Made by a program: the position numbers and the translations under genes | NCBI GenBank assembly: GCA_015179025.1 | Contig: WHUX01000506.1 | Span: 1 to 21,893, forward strand | Source of the DNA: Terfezia claveryi | Lineage: Eukaryota > Ascomycota > Pezizomycetes > Pezizales > Pezizaceae | Length of the DNA stretch: 21,893 nucleotides | Direction of reading: 5' to 3' | Shown here: piece after piece, positions 1 to 9,561 of the stretch | How the letters are laid out: every line of letters begins with the position of its first letter | Position numbering within the stretch: the stretch's first letter is position 1 | The notes under the pieces: model-generated | The model's database searches: none | Told to the model about the DNA's origin: nothing | Seen by the model: the letters and a program-made list of their open reading frames with translations, nothing else

Positions 1-547
1 CCATATTAGAGAAGCACTAGATCTGTAAAAAGCGAAGGTGAATTTGAGTGAATTTGGAAAACGTTTCTTAGACTCCGAGGTATGAAGACTTATAGACGGG
101 GTTGATTTGGCTCATCTATGACGTCTTAAGCTTCTAGTGGGTAATCATCTCTCACAGGTGGTCCGGCTCGGCTCTATCTACGTTCCTGAAAAAAATGAAT
201 TTCCAAGAGATGTTCGGTTTGCTGAAAACTAACTGCAATGACGCTCCTCTGGAAAACTCTTAGGTATCACTTATTCAGCGTGAATCTACCTACAGCAAGC
301 CAGTGCCAACCAGACTATAGCAAGCCATACTTATGTACAGACTCCCTCGCCTCAGCAAATGCGAAGCTATGCTAGAGTCTTGGCATGAGACTCCCTCGCC
401 AATTGCGGGCCCGCTTCAAAACTATCTCCTAGTATTGGCTAACACTCAATCTTCACAGCACGGTTTTATATATTTGAACAGGTGATTTGGCTGACAACTC
501 CACCTTGGATACATCATTTGAACGACTAGCCTTGGCATTTTCCCTAA
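1..547. other. Non-coding left end, no gene seen
   Basis: I find no convincing coding frame or RNA gene here. It contains a 16-bp copy of a dispersed motif (303-318) between two 9-bp direct repeats, and a 12-13 bp direct repeat (GACTCCCTCGCC, near 340-351 and 389-400). It may be the decayed edge of a repeat-rich stretch. Confidence 0.5.
294..327 (+). repeat. Dispersed-motif copy between 9-bp direct repeats
   Basis: AGCAAGCCA occurs at 294-302 and again at 319-327. Between them lies GTGCCAACCAGACTAT, which matches one arm of the inverted repeat at 677-800 exactly; the match runs 17 bp (303-319 against 691-707). The arrangement looks like an insertion or excision footprint with target duplication, but that reading is inference. 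Confidence 0.6.
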
Positions 548-566
548 TTTTTTTTTTTTTTTTTTT
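548..566. repeat. Poly-T run of 19
   Basis: Nineteen consecutive T at 548-566, directly left of a G-rich stretch (GCTCGGCGGGGATTGAAGAT). Read on the minus strand it would be a poly-A tail at the end of a small element that includes the inverted repeat at 677-800. That reading is speculative. Confidence 0.6.
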
Positions 567-676
567 GATATGCTCGGCGGGGATTGAAGATCCCCTGGAG
601 CAGGGGAAGTAAAGTACAGTGGAAATGGATGCAGAATAATTATTTAATAATAATAATAGAGGTGGATATGGGGGTC

Positions 677-800
677 CAAAGGAGGGTGTTGTGCCAACCA
701 GACTATATGGGGGTAGGGATCGAACTAGTGGGACTAGTGAGGATAAAACGAGGGAAATGTAGACTTAGAAATAGTCTGGTTGGCACAACACCCTCCTTTG
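677..800. repeat. Foldback element with perfect 29-bp inverted repeats
   Basis: The arm at 677-705 is the exact reverse complement of 772-800, with a 66-base spacer. The inner 19 bp of each arm begins TGTTGTGCCAACCAGACTA, so the inner element starts TG and ends CA, as LTRs do. Flanking target duplications are not evident. The spacer has no coding capacity. A near-identical arm (27 of 29 bases) lies at 12273-12301 beside a copia relic. It could be a MITE, a rearranged LTR end or a tiny solo element. The pairing is seen directly; its nature is inferred. Confidence 0.85.
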
Positions 801-969
801 ACTTAGAAATGATCATGGAACTGTGATGACGATAAGCCTCATATAACCAAATACTTCTGGAAGAGCTCTTATCCCTGCGCCAAATATCTTCGAAGTTCTC
901 CACGTGGATGACCGACCATAAACACTGGTAGGTGACAGCTAAAACTCAAGAACCGACCAACATTTTGCC

Positions 970-2118
970 ATGGTAGACACCTCTGAACCCCTCCTGTCCT
1001 CCCTCTGCCCTTATTGCAACGCCCAACCCCCCAAATACCGCTGCCCCGCCTGTTCCGCGCGCACCTGCTCCCTCGCATGTTCCAAAAAACATAAAGTCTA
1101 CTCGCAATGCACTGGCGTCCGGGACCCCACCGCCTTCGTCAAGCGCACACAACTTTCCAACCCCTCAAAGCTCAGCCAAGATTATAACTACCTCATGAGT
1201 GTTGAGAAGGCCATTACCCGTGGCCCCACACTGTCAATTGATGGGCCTGAGCTCGTGCGGGAAGGCGAGGAAGCGGATTCTGATGAGGATGGTAAGGGAG
1301 AGGGTAAGGCAGTCTTGGGAGTGGGGCAGCTGGGGATTGCGGAGAGGGAGAGGTTAGCGAAGCAAATTGAAGTGACGAGGGGGTTATTGTGAAGCAGGCA
1401 CCGAGGGGGATGAAGAGGGCGAGGGAGAATGAGACGGCGTTCGTAGGGTGAGTGTATACAGCGCTTATACAGGGCTATGGATATTTTGTGGGCTAATCAC
1501 ACAAGCAACAGTGGAAGGAAGCGACGAAAAACTGTGCGCTGGACTGTAGAATGGCTTCTCTACGATCAGACTACCAGCACTAATCTGAGTAGTACAGTAA
1601 ACGAACCAAAACGCTTTCTCTCTACCCGCGTCCAAGAAAACATTCCACTCGCCGAAGCTTTCCTAACAAAACTTCACAGCAAGTCCAATACTCGTCCAAT
1701 ACCTATCGCTTCTACTCCTACCTCCATTCCATCCAGGAGTTCTAATCCACTTCTGCAACAACCTATTGCCTCAAAAGCCTCCCGCCGCGCATTCACCTCC
1801 ACCTGCAGCTTCTACCTCAAAGCAGCTAATGTCCCCGCAAATAAACCTACTTTGATTGAGCTTACCCCAGAGAAATCTTAGCCCACGCATTGAAGGGACA
1901 AGTGGTGTTGGAGTTTCCGGCCGTCGTAGTAGTTGCCAAGGGGGCGGAGGGGATTCTTGCGCGATGGGAGGGTGCTGGAGAAACCTAAGGTGGAGGTTAA
2001 GAAACCAGAGGTCATGAAAAAAGGTTGGACCCTGGGAGGGGAAGGGGATGGTGGGGAAATGGGAGACGGAGGTGGGGATGAAATGGCAGGAATGAGCGGA
2101 GCTCGAGATGGAAGGTAA
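970..2118 (+). CDS. BCD1: Box C/D snoRNP assembly protein BCD1 (HIT zinc finger), frame-broken
   Basis: BCD1/ZNHIT6 acts in the nucleus in assembly of box C/D snoRNPs. The start ATG at 970 is followed by a complete zf-HIT motif: C13-x2-C16, C25-x2-C28, C33-x3-C37, H41, C47. Then come the family's DYNYL motif, the APRGMKRARENET segment, and after an intron (1448-1511, GTGAGT...CAG) RWTVEWLL, matching the conserved core of yeast Bcd1. The frame breaks twice: after TRG at the G run 1379-1383, and after PEKS at 1878-1879. One extra base at each restores homology, the second joining into LAHALKGQVVLEFPAVVV (yeast has VIEFPTIFVA there). The 3' end is uncertain: LEKPKVEVKKPEV lies in a further frame ending near 2118, and an acidic/Ser-rich frame runs on to 2338. 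Splice phase at the intron fits without adjustment. Confidence 0.85.
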
Positions 2119-2549
2119 TCCGCCCCCCGATACTTCCGCTTCTGCTCCCCATGACAGCAAGGCAGCATCACATTCTGCGGCACATTCACAAACAGCAAGT
2201 ATCAATGCGTCAGATTATCAGACATCTTACCAGACATCACCAGCACTGCTGCCTCCCGCAGTATTATATGAACCCTTCCCGAGAGCTGTCGACTCTAAAT
2301 CAGAATCGTTACTGCCGTCACCGGCAGAAGAGGTGTAATCCAAGACAGCCACAGGTGAATGTCCCCTGTTTTGAAAAGGTAGCATAGCGTATGTATGATA
2401 TAGGAGCATTCATACACAAGGGCATACTTATTATACCTTTCAATTTTACGGTTTCATTCATATGGAATGTGATGTAACTGTTTGAGGTATTCTGTTGGGG
2501 AGTAGAGTGGGGGCCAAAGGGGAAGTTCTAGGTTGGCTAGGGAGTTGGA

Positions 2550-3380
2550 ATGTGGAGTAAATATAGGGGGGCGTACCAGAAAAAGCAGGGCCTGGGTCCA
2601 GAGGCACCACAGCTTCCAATATTTAATTTGTTATATTGTCGACATGCACCATTCAACAACATGCCTCAGCTCGGCCGGTCCTTTGATCCTTACAATGGTG
2701 CAACCAGACTACTTACAATGCCGATCCCCCGTGGAATAGTGTGAACGTTACGGGATACCCCGCCATAACGGAGGATCAAGCAGGCGGTAATCAGTACTAC
2801 ACCATGCATGCGGTATCTTCCAGCCCCCTCAAAAAAAAATCAATGCTCACCTCAGCTACCTATGTGTGTATATGCTTGAGACAACTTATTGGTAAAATGT
2901 GAAATATCACATTATTGGGGCCTCTTACTATGCACAAGTGCGTTCCCTTACAGAACTAGGCTATCAACCCAAACATGGCGGCTGCCTGAGGAACTCTCAC
3001 ACATTCACCTCTGAACTCTATCCAAGCCCACCAAGGGAAATCTTTCAGCCATCTAATATTGAAGAATACCAAAATAGTGGTGTATCTAGCCCACCGAAGG
3101 AGCCAGTTTCTCGAACTATTCTCAGAAATGTGGTTATAATGAACCGTTCAATATCCTGAAGCCTCATCCTGGCCTATTGAACGCAGCACCCTGTGTACTC
3201 ACTGCTGGTATAGGCACCACATTTTCCAACATCACCCTCGCAGTAGGTAGGTTGAATGGATATGGACACTTCCCTTACTTTAATAGGGTGGGAACACGAA
3301 TAACCTTCATGGGGCCCCGAGGTCAAACCTTTGTATTGGAACACATGACGACAGCTTGCTTCCCATTAAGAAAGTATTGA
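2550..3380 (+). pseudogene. Unrecognised Tyr/Pro/Asn-rich gene, frame-broken
   Basis: I do not recognise this protein. Three stretches read like real coding sequence: 2550-~2710 (contains MPQLGRSFDPYNGAT); ~2715-2891 (YNADPPWNSVNVTGYPAIT); and 2954-3380. A plausible intron (2892-2953, GTAAAA...TTACAG) joins the second and third in frame into LGYQPKHGGC. In the third, one extra C in the run 3090-3092 moves SSP into TEGASFSNYSQKCGYNEPF and on to LKPHPGLLNAAPC. The composition (Y, N, P, S) suggests a nuclear or transcription-factor-like disordered protein, but no domain is visible. The start is unknown; an ATG at 2661 is possible. It may be an intact gene hidden by sequence errors rather than a true pseudogene. 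The fit of each join is seen; the gene's reality is inferred. Confidence 0.4.
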
Positions 3381-3622
3381 TACACCTGTGCGGTGCATAG
3401 AGGGCATTTGGGTTGATCCTGGCGTGGCGGAAGCTCCTGAGCCGGGTTGGCGGGACGAACGTGGCGGTGGGGAGTAGGAGAGGTGCAGGGGGTTATTCGG
3501 GACGTTGGACTTTTGAGGGCCTTGCATCTGAACGTGTGTGGGTGGCGCAATGATTATGTACTCGAGGTTCCGTCGAAGCCACATGTCTTGCCCCAGATAC
3601 AATGCCAACCTCCACTGACTAG

Positions 3623-4524
3623 ATTGCCCTATGGGACCCAAGCTCCTTCAGAAACCAGCCGCACGGATATGTCTTATTGCTGTTAAACCAGCAAATCAAA
3701 GATATTACCTTTCTAAAATATCTTTGGACCAACGGTATGTATCGTGCTCAGCCTAGCGAAAACACCGCGAAGGCTACACTGGGGCAACAACCAATAGCAA
3801 AATTTCGGGTTTGCGGTGATGGAGGCGGAAACCAACTATACGATGCTCTAGACGAGAAATAGCGTGGTGCTTATGTATATCTCTTCACTCAACCTATTGT
3901 TGCCCAAGACCAAGCCAGACCAGCCCAAGAACTAACTCGTATTGCTGCAAAGACCCCCAACGCGATTTGTGGAGATCTAGACTCACTGCGTCCTGAGGTT
4001 CAAGAATACTACGCATCCGTGGGTGTTGACGTCGTGCACGATCCTGACCAGGATTCAACCGACTTTGGGAAATGCCTGGAATACATTCAGAAGCACTACA
4101 GGCCTTCCAGCCCAGGAAAGCTGGTTGATCATGTTGTTACGATCTTTGTATACAATGCACTCGGAGGGAGAGTCGACCACGCATTCCACTCGATTCACCA
4201 ACTGCACCTTGCTATTTCTCAGGAAGGTTCTCAACGAAAGAAAATGTTCTTGCTCTCGGAGGAAGGGATCACATTCCTGTTGGTGAAGGGTGAGAATCAG
4301 ATCAGCTCGCCGAAGGAGTTTTTCGGTCCGGCCTGTGGAATAATACCCGTGGGTGGGCCAAGCGTGATAACGACAAAAGGTTTGGTATGGGATGTGACTG
4401 ACTGGGAGACTACGTTTGGGGGAAAGGTGAGCACTAGTAACGTATTGAAAGAGGAGGTTGTTACGGTTTTCACGACAGAGCCAGTGCTCTCTTCACGGTG
4501 GAAATCAAAGCGGCAGCCTTTTGA
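3623..4524 (+). CDS. THI80: Thiamine pyrophosphokinase, with in-frame stop and one frameshift
   Basis: Transfers pyrophosphate from ATP to thiamine, making thiamine diphosphate in the cytosol. Family motifs in order: LLLNQQI, then KFRVCGDGGGNQLYDAL (after intron 3735-3797, GTATGT...TAG), then ICGDLDSLRPEV (after intron 3875-3952, GTATAT...ACTAAC...AAG), DQDSTDFGKCLEYI, ALGGRVDH, CGIIPVGGPSVITTKGLVWD and GGKVSTSN. These cover both the catalytic domain and the C-terminal beta domain. Two defects: a TAG codon at 3860-3862 (DEK-stop-RGAY), and a lost base near 4486-4493. With that base the C-terminus becomes VLFFTVEIKAAAF and stops at 4522-4524. The first exon and start codon are not identified: the frame is open from 3623, just after a TAG that could be a splice acceptor, and it has no ATG. 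Identity is very secure; the 5' end is not. Confidence 0.88.
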
Positions 4525-5597
4525 GTTGCAGGCTAAAGATAGAACCAACACTTATTTCAGGTGCGAATCGGAGAGATAAATACATGCATAGGTGCCGGAG
4601 GCCAAAATATATAAAGAGATTGGTCCAACTGAATCAATTGGGACAATAATAGGCGATTCTCATCATCCTACGCTGCGCACGAGGGTATACTCGGTTTGGA
4701 ATTTGGGTTTTCGGATGCCTTCGATGGTATTGATGGTCGGAATATGGGCACGATCACTGCATCGCATCAGTCGCGCATGTTTATATCATATGATCCACCA
4801 GCCGTGAAGCTCACTCACTTAGCCTGCAGCTCGTTTCAGGGGTATGATTCGGTAGGTAAGCTGCCGGGAAGTTGGCGTTTCGCTTCGCAGTGTTGAAGCA
4901 TTTGGACAAATGCTGTTTGCTGTATCGAAAATTCAATTGCTTCAACATGCGTCAACAAGACCGTACAGTAGAGACAGAGCTGACCTGAAGCAAGTACACA
5001 CACGGAGTCTGTGCGGGCTGCTGGCCGTCCAATTGGAGGACGGTGAGTAGGTACTTTGCAAATGCACTATCATAACACAGCAAGCCAACGATCAATCGAG
5101 GGGGCTGTTACACTTGCAGCCGGTTGTTGTGATTCATTTTGTTTGATAACACACCATCCCCGCCGGAGTGTAGCTGCATGCATGGGTTTGCCTTCTTCGT
5201 TCTTGCAGCAGGTGTCAACGCTTCTCGAGCTGACGGTTAATCTGCGAAGAAACTAATCTTAACTGGCCCCCCCCCCCCCCGGCAGGCACCTTGCACTCCT
5301 TTCTTCGAGAATGCTTTTTTGCGTGCAGGAACCGCAACCCTAAGATTCATTTATTCACGCTCTGAATTCGATTTGATATTTACGGCCCCGGCGTCACTTT
5401 AGAGAAATTCGCTAGTTTGTTGATTTTATTCAGGGTTGGTACGAAAACTTGGGTGGCAGGCAACACCAAACATAAAACCTGTGGCGACTGGTAGGCAAAT
5501 TGCACTGAATTCCTAGTTTCTACGGCTCCCCTGGGGTGTTGACTCTAAGTTCAGTTTTCTAACTCCATTCTCAGTCAAAGTTGCCTTCCCATCAAGA
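4525..5597. other. Intergenic stretch, no gene seen
   Basis: No coding frame with family resemblance or consistent codon use. It holds a 14-base C run at about 5267-5280. The last 200 bases should carry the promoter of the next gene; I recognise no specific site. Confidence 0.5.
5267..5280. repeat. Poly-C run of 14
   Basis: Fourteen consecutive C in the sequence as given. Run length is unreliable in view of the homopolymer errors elsewhere in the window. Confidence 0.8.
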
Positions 5598-8314
5598 ATG
5601 TCCCCGCCGGCTTCTCCATCAACTTCTCCCCGCACTGACTTGCGGCATGGTGTCATCCCAGACACTGATACAGATATTTTACCCGATGGAAAGCCACAAA
5701 GACGTACAGCATCCGATTCAGGGAAGGGCCTCAGCGGGACGTGCGAAGATACGTTGGACGTTGAAGATACAAAGGCCAAAGCGGCAAGGAAGCTAGTATC
5801 CGGTGCCTCCAAGGGTGGGGCTGGCAGAAACGGGAAGAGCGGTGGAGTTAAGCAAATAACCGACTCAGCAAATCTATCATTAGAGGGTTTAATGGGTGCA
5901 TTGGGGACCGGTTTTGGCGGTGGATCTCCCTCACCAACATTATCGCCTAGTTCTTCGAGGGCACAGTCGCCAGGAGCTGTAACAACCACCACTACTACCT
6001 CAACATCCCCAATATCAAGCCACAGTGGGGTAACTGGGTCTCAAGATGGCCTCTCCTCCCTGTCACAACTTGCTCCAATTCCACCCGCACAGCAAGACAC
6101 CAATACACCGGCGGTTGCGCCTTTCTTACCGGGAGGCCTGACCAAAAACAACAATAATAATACCTCTTCTCCTACACCATCTCTCTGTGGTAGTAAATTC
6201 ACCGCTCTGAAGCGTGTTAAGAAGGGACCAGCTTCAGTGAGCAACAACCAACCTGCAACAGCAGGTGATGTTCATACACATACAAAACGCCCAAGTATCA
6301 CAAGTGGCACCACAGAGGTCGCTAGTACTAGCCCGGGGGCTATTGATGCAGCAGATTATGGCATTCATGGGAAAAAGCTTGCAACAATGTTTTCTAACCC
6401 TGTTCCTGGTACGCCGCCCTCTCATAGTGTAGAAAGCACAGAAGTCACGCCGGATCTTGTCCTTTTGCACATAAGCCTCATTATTCCACCGAACTCTTCT
6501 CCGGCATATGCAAGACATCAAAGGAAAATGTTGAGGCGCAAGAGGCTTGATGATGAGAGTAGTACACTATCTGTATCTGATCTTGGATATAGTGACGAGA
6601 ACGCAACAGGTGATGATGCGGACTCAGACAGCCTGGAGCCGGGCCCATTGAGCATGCTAAGTCCGGTGGTGTATCAACGTGGGATCCTCATCCCGCACCC
6701 ACGAGGGGATTATGTATTGCTACAGCGGGAAGTTGGCAAGACTCTTGGACTACCTTTCGTCAACGGGGAGGATGGAGAGAATGTTGTTACAGATGAGTTC
6801 GGTGGAGTGCAAGGCAAAGGGTGGCAGATGAGAGTTTACGCAAGGAACGGTTGGCTGACGAAGGGCGCGTGGGAAAGAGCTTGGCGCGAAATGGAGCGCG
6901 TGGATGTGGAGATCCTTGAGACAGAGCGAACTAGCGGCAAGCAAACGAAACCCAACGCAAGGAAGACAAAAACGAAGCAGATTCAGGGTATGGGTTCGGA
7001 ATCTGGATTAGGTTCGAGAAGTAGTAGTTATCTTCGAGACGGCTATGCTGGGCTTGCAGGACAACCTCGTCATTTCCCCCCCGCTAGTGGCGACTCAAGT
7101 GGTGATGTTGTCTTCTCAGACCCTGAAGACTCTCTTGACGAGGATCTGGCCGCCGATAATTTGGAGGTCCATGATAATGATGCAATCAGGCAAGGTAACA
7201 GCAGTATTTATGAAGATGGAAGTTCAGCGGATGTAGCCGGAGAAAAGGACAATAACACCTTTGAGCATTCAGATGTTGAGGACATTGAGAGGGGTGATAC
7301 TACCCCTATATTCCCACGGCGTGTAAAGAGGGCTCCGTTACAGCTGGAAAATGGCACTGTTGGTGATGGGGAGTTGGAGGAGGCATACAGAGCACACGGA
7401 GAGAATTTGGACGAACCTGTAATTGATGAGGAGTATGCAAATGATGCTACAGACCTACAAGATACGCCACCTTCACTATCAGGCTCTACGAAAGAGCCTT
7501 ACTTAGTTCCCCACAGCCGCTCAAGCTCGCCAGCTGGATCTAAGGGAAGTCAAGTCCGGGGGAAATCTCCAAACTCAAGCACCGAGGGCAAGCGTCAGGT
7601 GCACCCTTACCAATACGTTCTTGACCTCCTCAAACCCATTGTTCTCACTGGTCTCGTCGTCACCGGCGCCATGTACTTTTTTGGGCCCACTCATAAAAGG
7701 AATCGTAGATATGGTTCCTGGAACATGCGCAACGGGAAGCAGATACGCATTGACGAGGAAATTTTGACATGGATCAAGACGTTGAGGATCATTGTGCTGG
7801 GTACGCAAGGGAAGTCGAAATGTGGCGTAGCTGGAAAGATAGTCATAAAGACGGTGGAAGCAGTAGTGGAGCGATGTTAAAGAAAGGAGTTCATGGTGAC
7901 TGGACAGTCACAGTAACGCAGACAGTCACACAAAGAATTGTCAACGCTGGTGCAACACAGATCGTCGTTGAAATTCCAAGCGGAGAGGCACAGTTTCCGC
8001 TGGGGCCACTAGGATTGTCCGAGAGGGAGACCCAGGACTCGGAAGAGCTCCCACTCGAGACTGCCACTGACAGCCTCCCAGCTATACCTTTACCCACGTC
8101 AACTACCGATGACAGTGCTACTGGTGCAGAGCTTAAAGCTGTTGATGAAGAAGCGCTAGTTGGGGAGGACAATAGCAAGTTAGATATGGCACCGGATTCC
8201 AGAGATAATATCGAAAGGGAAGACGCAGAAGGAAGTGTAGACTCCGAAGAGGCTCCTATTGAAGACTCCAACACCGGTGGAAAGTGGTTTGGTAAAATTG
8301 GGAAGATTTTCTAA
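5598..8314 (+). CDS. Large conserved-looking fungal protein with one membrane segment, function unknown
   Basis: I cannot name this protein. ATG 5598 opens a frame of about 720 codons that continues, after one lost base at 7759-7765 (AAATTTT; AAAATTTT reads DEENFDMDQDVEDH), to a stop at 8312-8314, for about 905 residues. Layout: residues 1-270 are Ser/Thr/Pro-rich and disordered (poly-Thr, poly-Asn); a globular-looking part around 285-450 contains LVLLHISLIIPPNSSP and YQRGILIPHPRGDYVLLQRE; an acidic Ser-rich part runs about 470-650; one hydrophobic helix near 676-697 (IVLTGLVVTGAMYFFG) is followed by basic residues (KRNRR); then a Glu/Ser-rich tail ends GGKWFGKIGKIF. This suggests a single-pass membrane protein with a large disordered N-terminal side. 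Topology and location are inference. No intron is needed. The RGILIPHPR-DY motif resembles uncharacterised Pezizomycotina proteins as I remember them. Confidence 0.75.
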
Positions 8315-9244
8315 TCTGTGAATAATACTGATATTGGTTGGCTGGGGCTAAATTGCTTAATTGATGGTTCTCCAACTCTGGCTGTGAATTATTTCTTTTG
8401 TTTGTATGATTTACTTTTTTGTTCATTTACGCGCGGTGCCTGGTTCACGCCTCCTTATCCTCCCATTTCCGCTATTTGATATCTCCATATAGCCATCTAG
8501 TTTTACTAGATGCCTACCATTTTACCGTTTTCTTCTCGTTTTGGTCCGATGCATGGATATGACTGTTGCTTTGTTTGTGGGATAGTACCAATGGGGCATA
8601 TTGACAGACGGCGTGTTTTATTCGACTTTTTTTCCCTTATCCATGATATGTTTTGATTTTTTTCCTTATTCTTTTTTTTTGTTGCTAGGGGGCAAGCTCG
8701 GGAAAGGGAAGACTGTACCTTGTACGAATTTTAATGAATACACCCATGGAACTTGACATCTCATGTTGCATAACGGTAACCAGTCGGTTGGTCACCGGAG
8801 CCATCACTGGCACGCATTCAAGCTTGTTTACAGCCGCAAGGGTCTTCACTGCCGTGCCTGTGGCTTTTTGTGCGACAGTCAACGAGCACTGATGCAGGGC
8901 CAGCTGCCGGAGTCGAAGATGTGGTCATAGTCTGGTTGGTGGGGCCGAGTGGGCCAGCACTAGTTCCGAATTTCGCCTACCAGATACTTGTTCTTATTTA
9001 TCAGGAACGCTCCTACAAACTATTGATTATTTATGATTCCGGCAAACATAAGTATGTACCTATGTACTCGTATGCAACGTTGCATATGTCGGGCTCCGTA
9101 AACAAACGTGACAAAAGACCCTTATCCCATTGGCTTGGTCTGTTGCATAAACTAACCCCGATAACCCGATCGTCGTGCCGGTACGGTACCTAAGAGCCCT
9201 TGAAGAAAAATAATATTATTATATATTAATATTAATATTAATAT

Positions 9245-9277
<33 letters not shown>

Positions 9278-9561
9278 CATAATAATAATCCCAAAAAAAA
9301 ATCACAAGGGGCGAATTAAGATAACGTGCAGCCCTGCCTGACCAGGAAAGAAGAATCACACCTGACCAGCCGCTGCCGAGTCTACATTCCGTTTTTTTTT
9401 TTTTCTTTTCGTTATCTATTTAAAAAGTCCCTCAATTCCTCCCTCTTTTTCGCACTAGGAACACATCTCTCTAACGTCGTCTTTATCCTCTCCCCTCTCC
9501 CTTTCGTGCGATTTACATACAGCAAGTCAATCGTTTGATACAAATTAAAAATCAAATCACA
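8315..9561. other. Intergenic stretch and promoter of the phosphate carrier
   Basis: No gene supported. The first part is probably 3' UTR and terminator of the upstream gene. At 8927-8939 lies a 13-bp match (ATAGTCTGGTTGG) to the dispersed repeat at 771-783. An AT-rich simple repeat fills about 9210-9290. The last 150 bases before 9562 are C/T-rich, a common form of promoter for highly expressed fungal genes. Confidence 0.5.
9210..9290. repeat. AT-rich microsatellite (ATT/AAT units)
   Basis: A run of ATTAAT and AAT trinucleotide units, broken once by CAT. The two halves are partly complementary, so it could form a long weak hairpin. Confidence 0.85.

Noticed and set aside
706..771. tRNA-like B box (GTTCGATCC on the minus strand) in the foldback spacer, suggesting a SINE
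   Set aside because: No matching A box, acceptor stem or T-stem pairing could be drawn; a nine-base motif match alone is weak.
3875..3952. The 78-base segment as coding (it has no frame change)
   Set aside because: It has GTATAT at the start, ACTAAC and AAG at the end, and its removal gives the family spacing between LYDAL and ICGDLDSL.
8685..8882. Small minus-strand protein gene right of the large unknown gene
   Set aside because: About 65 codons, no family resemblance, no splice or promoter support.
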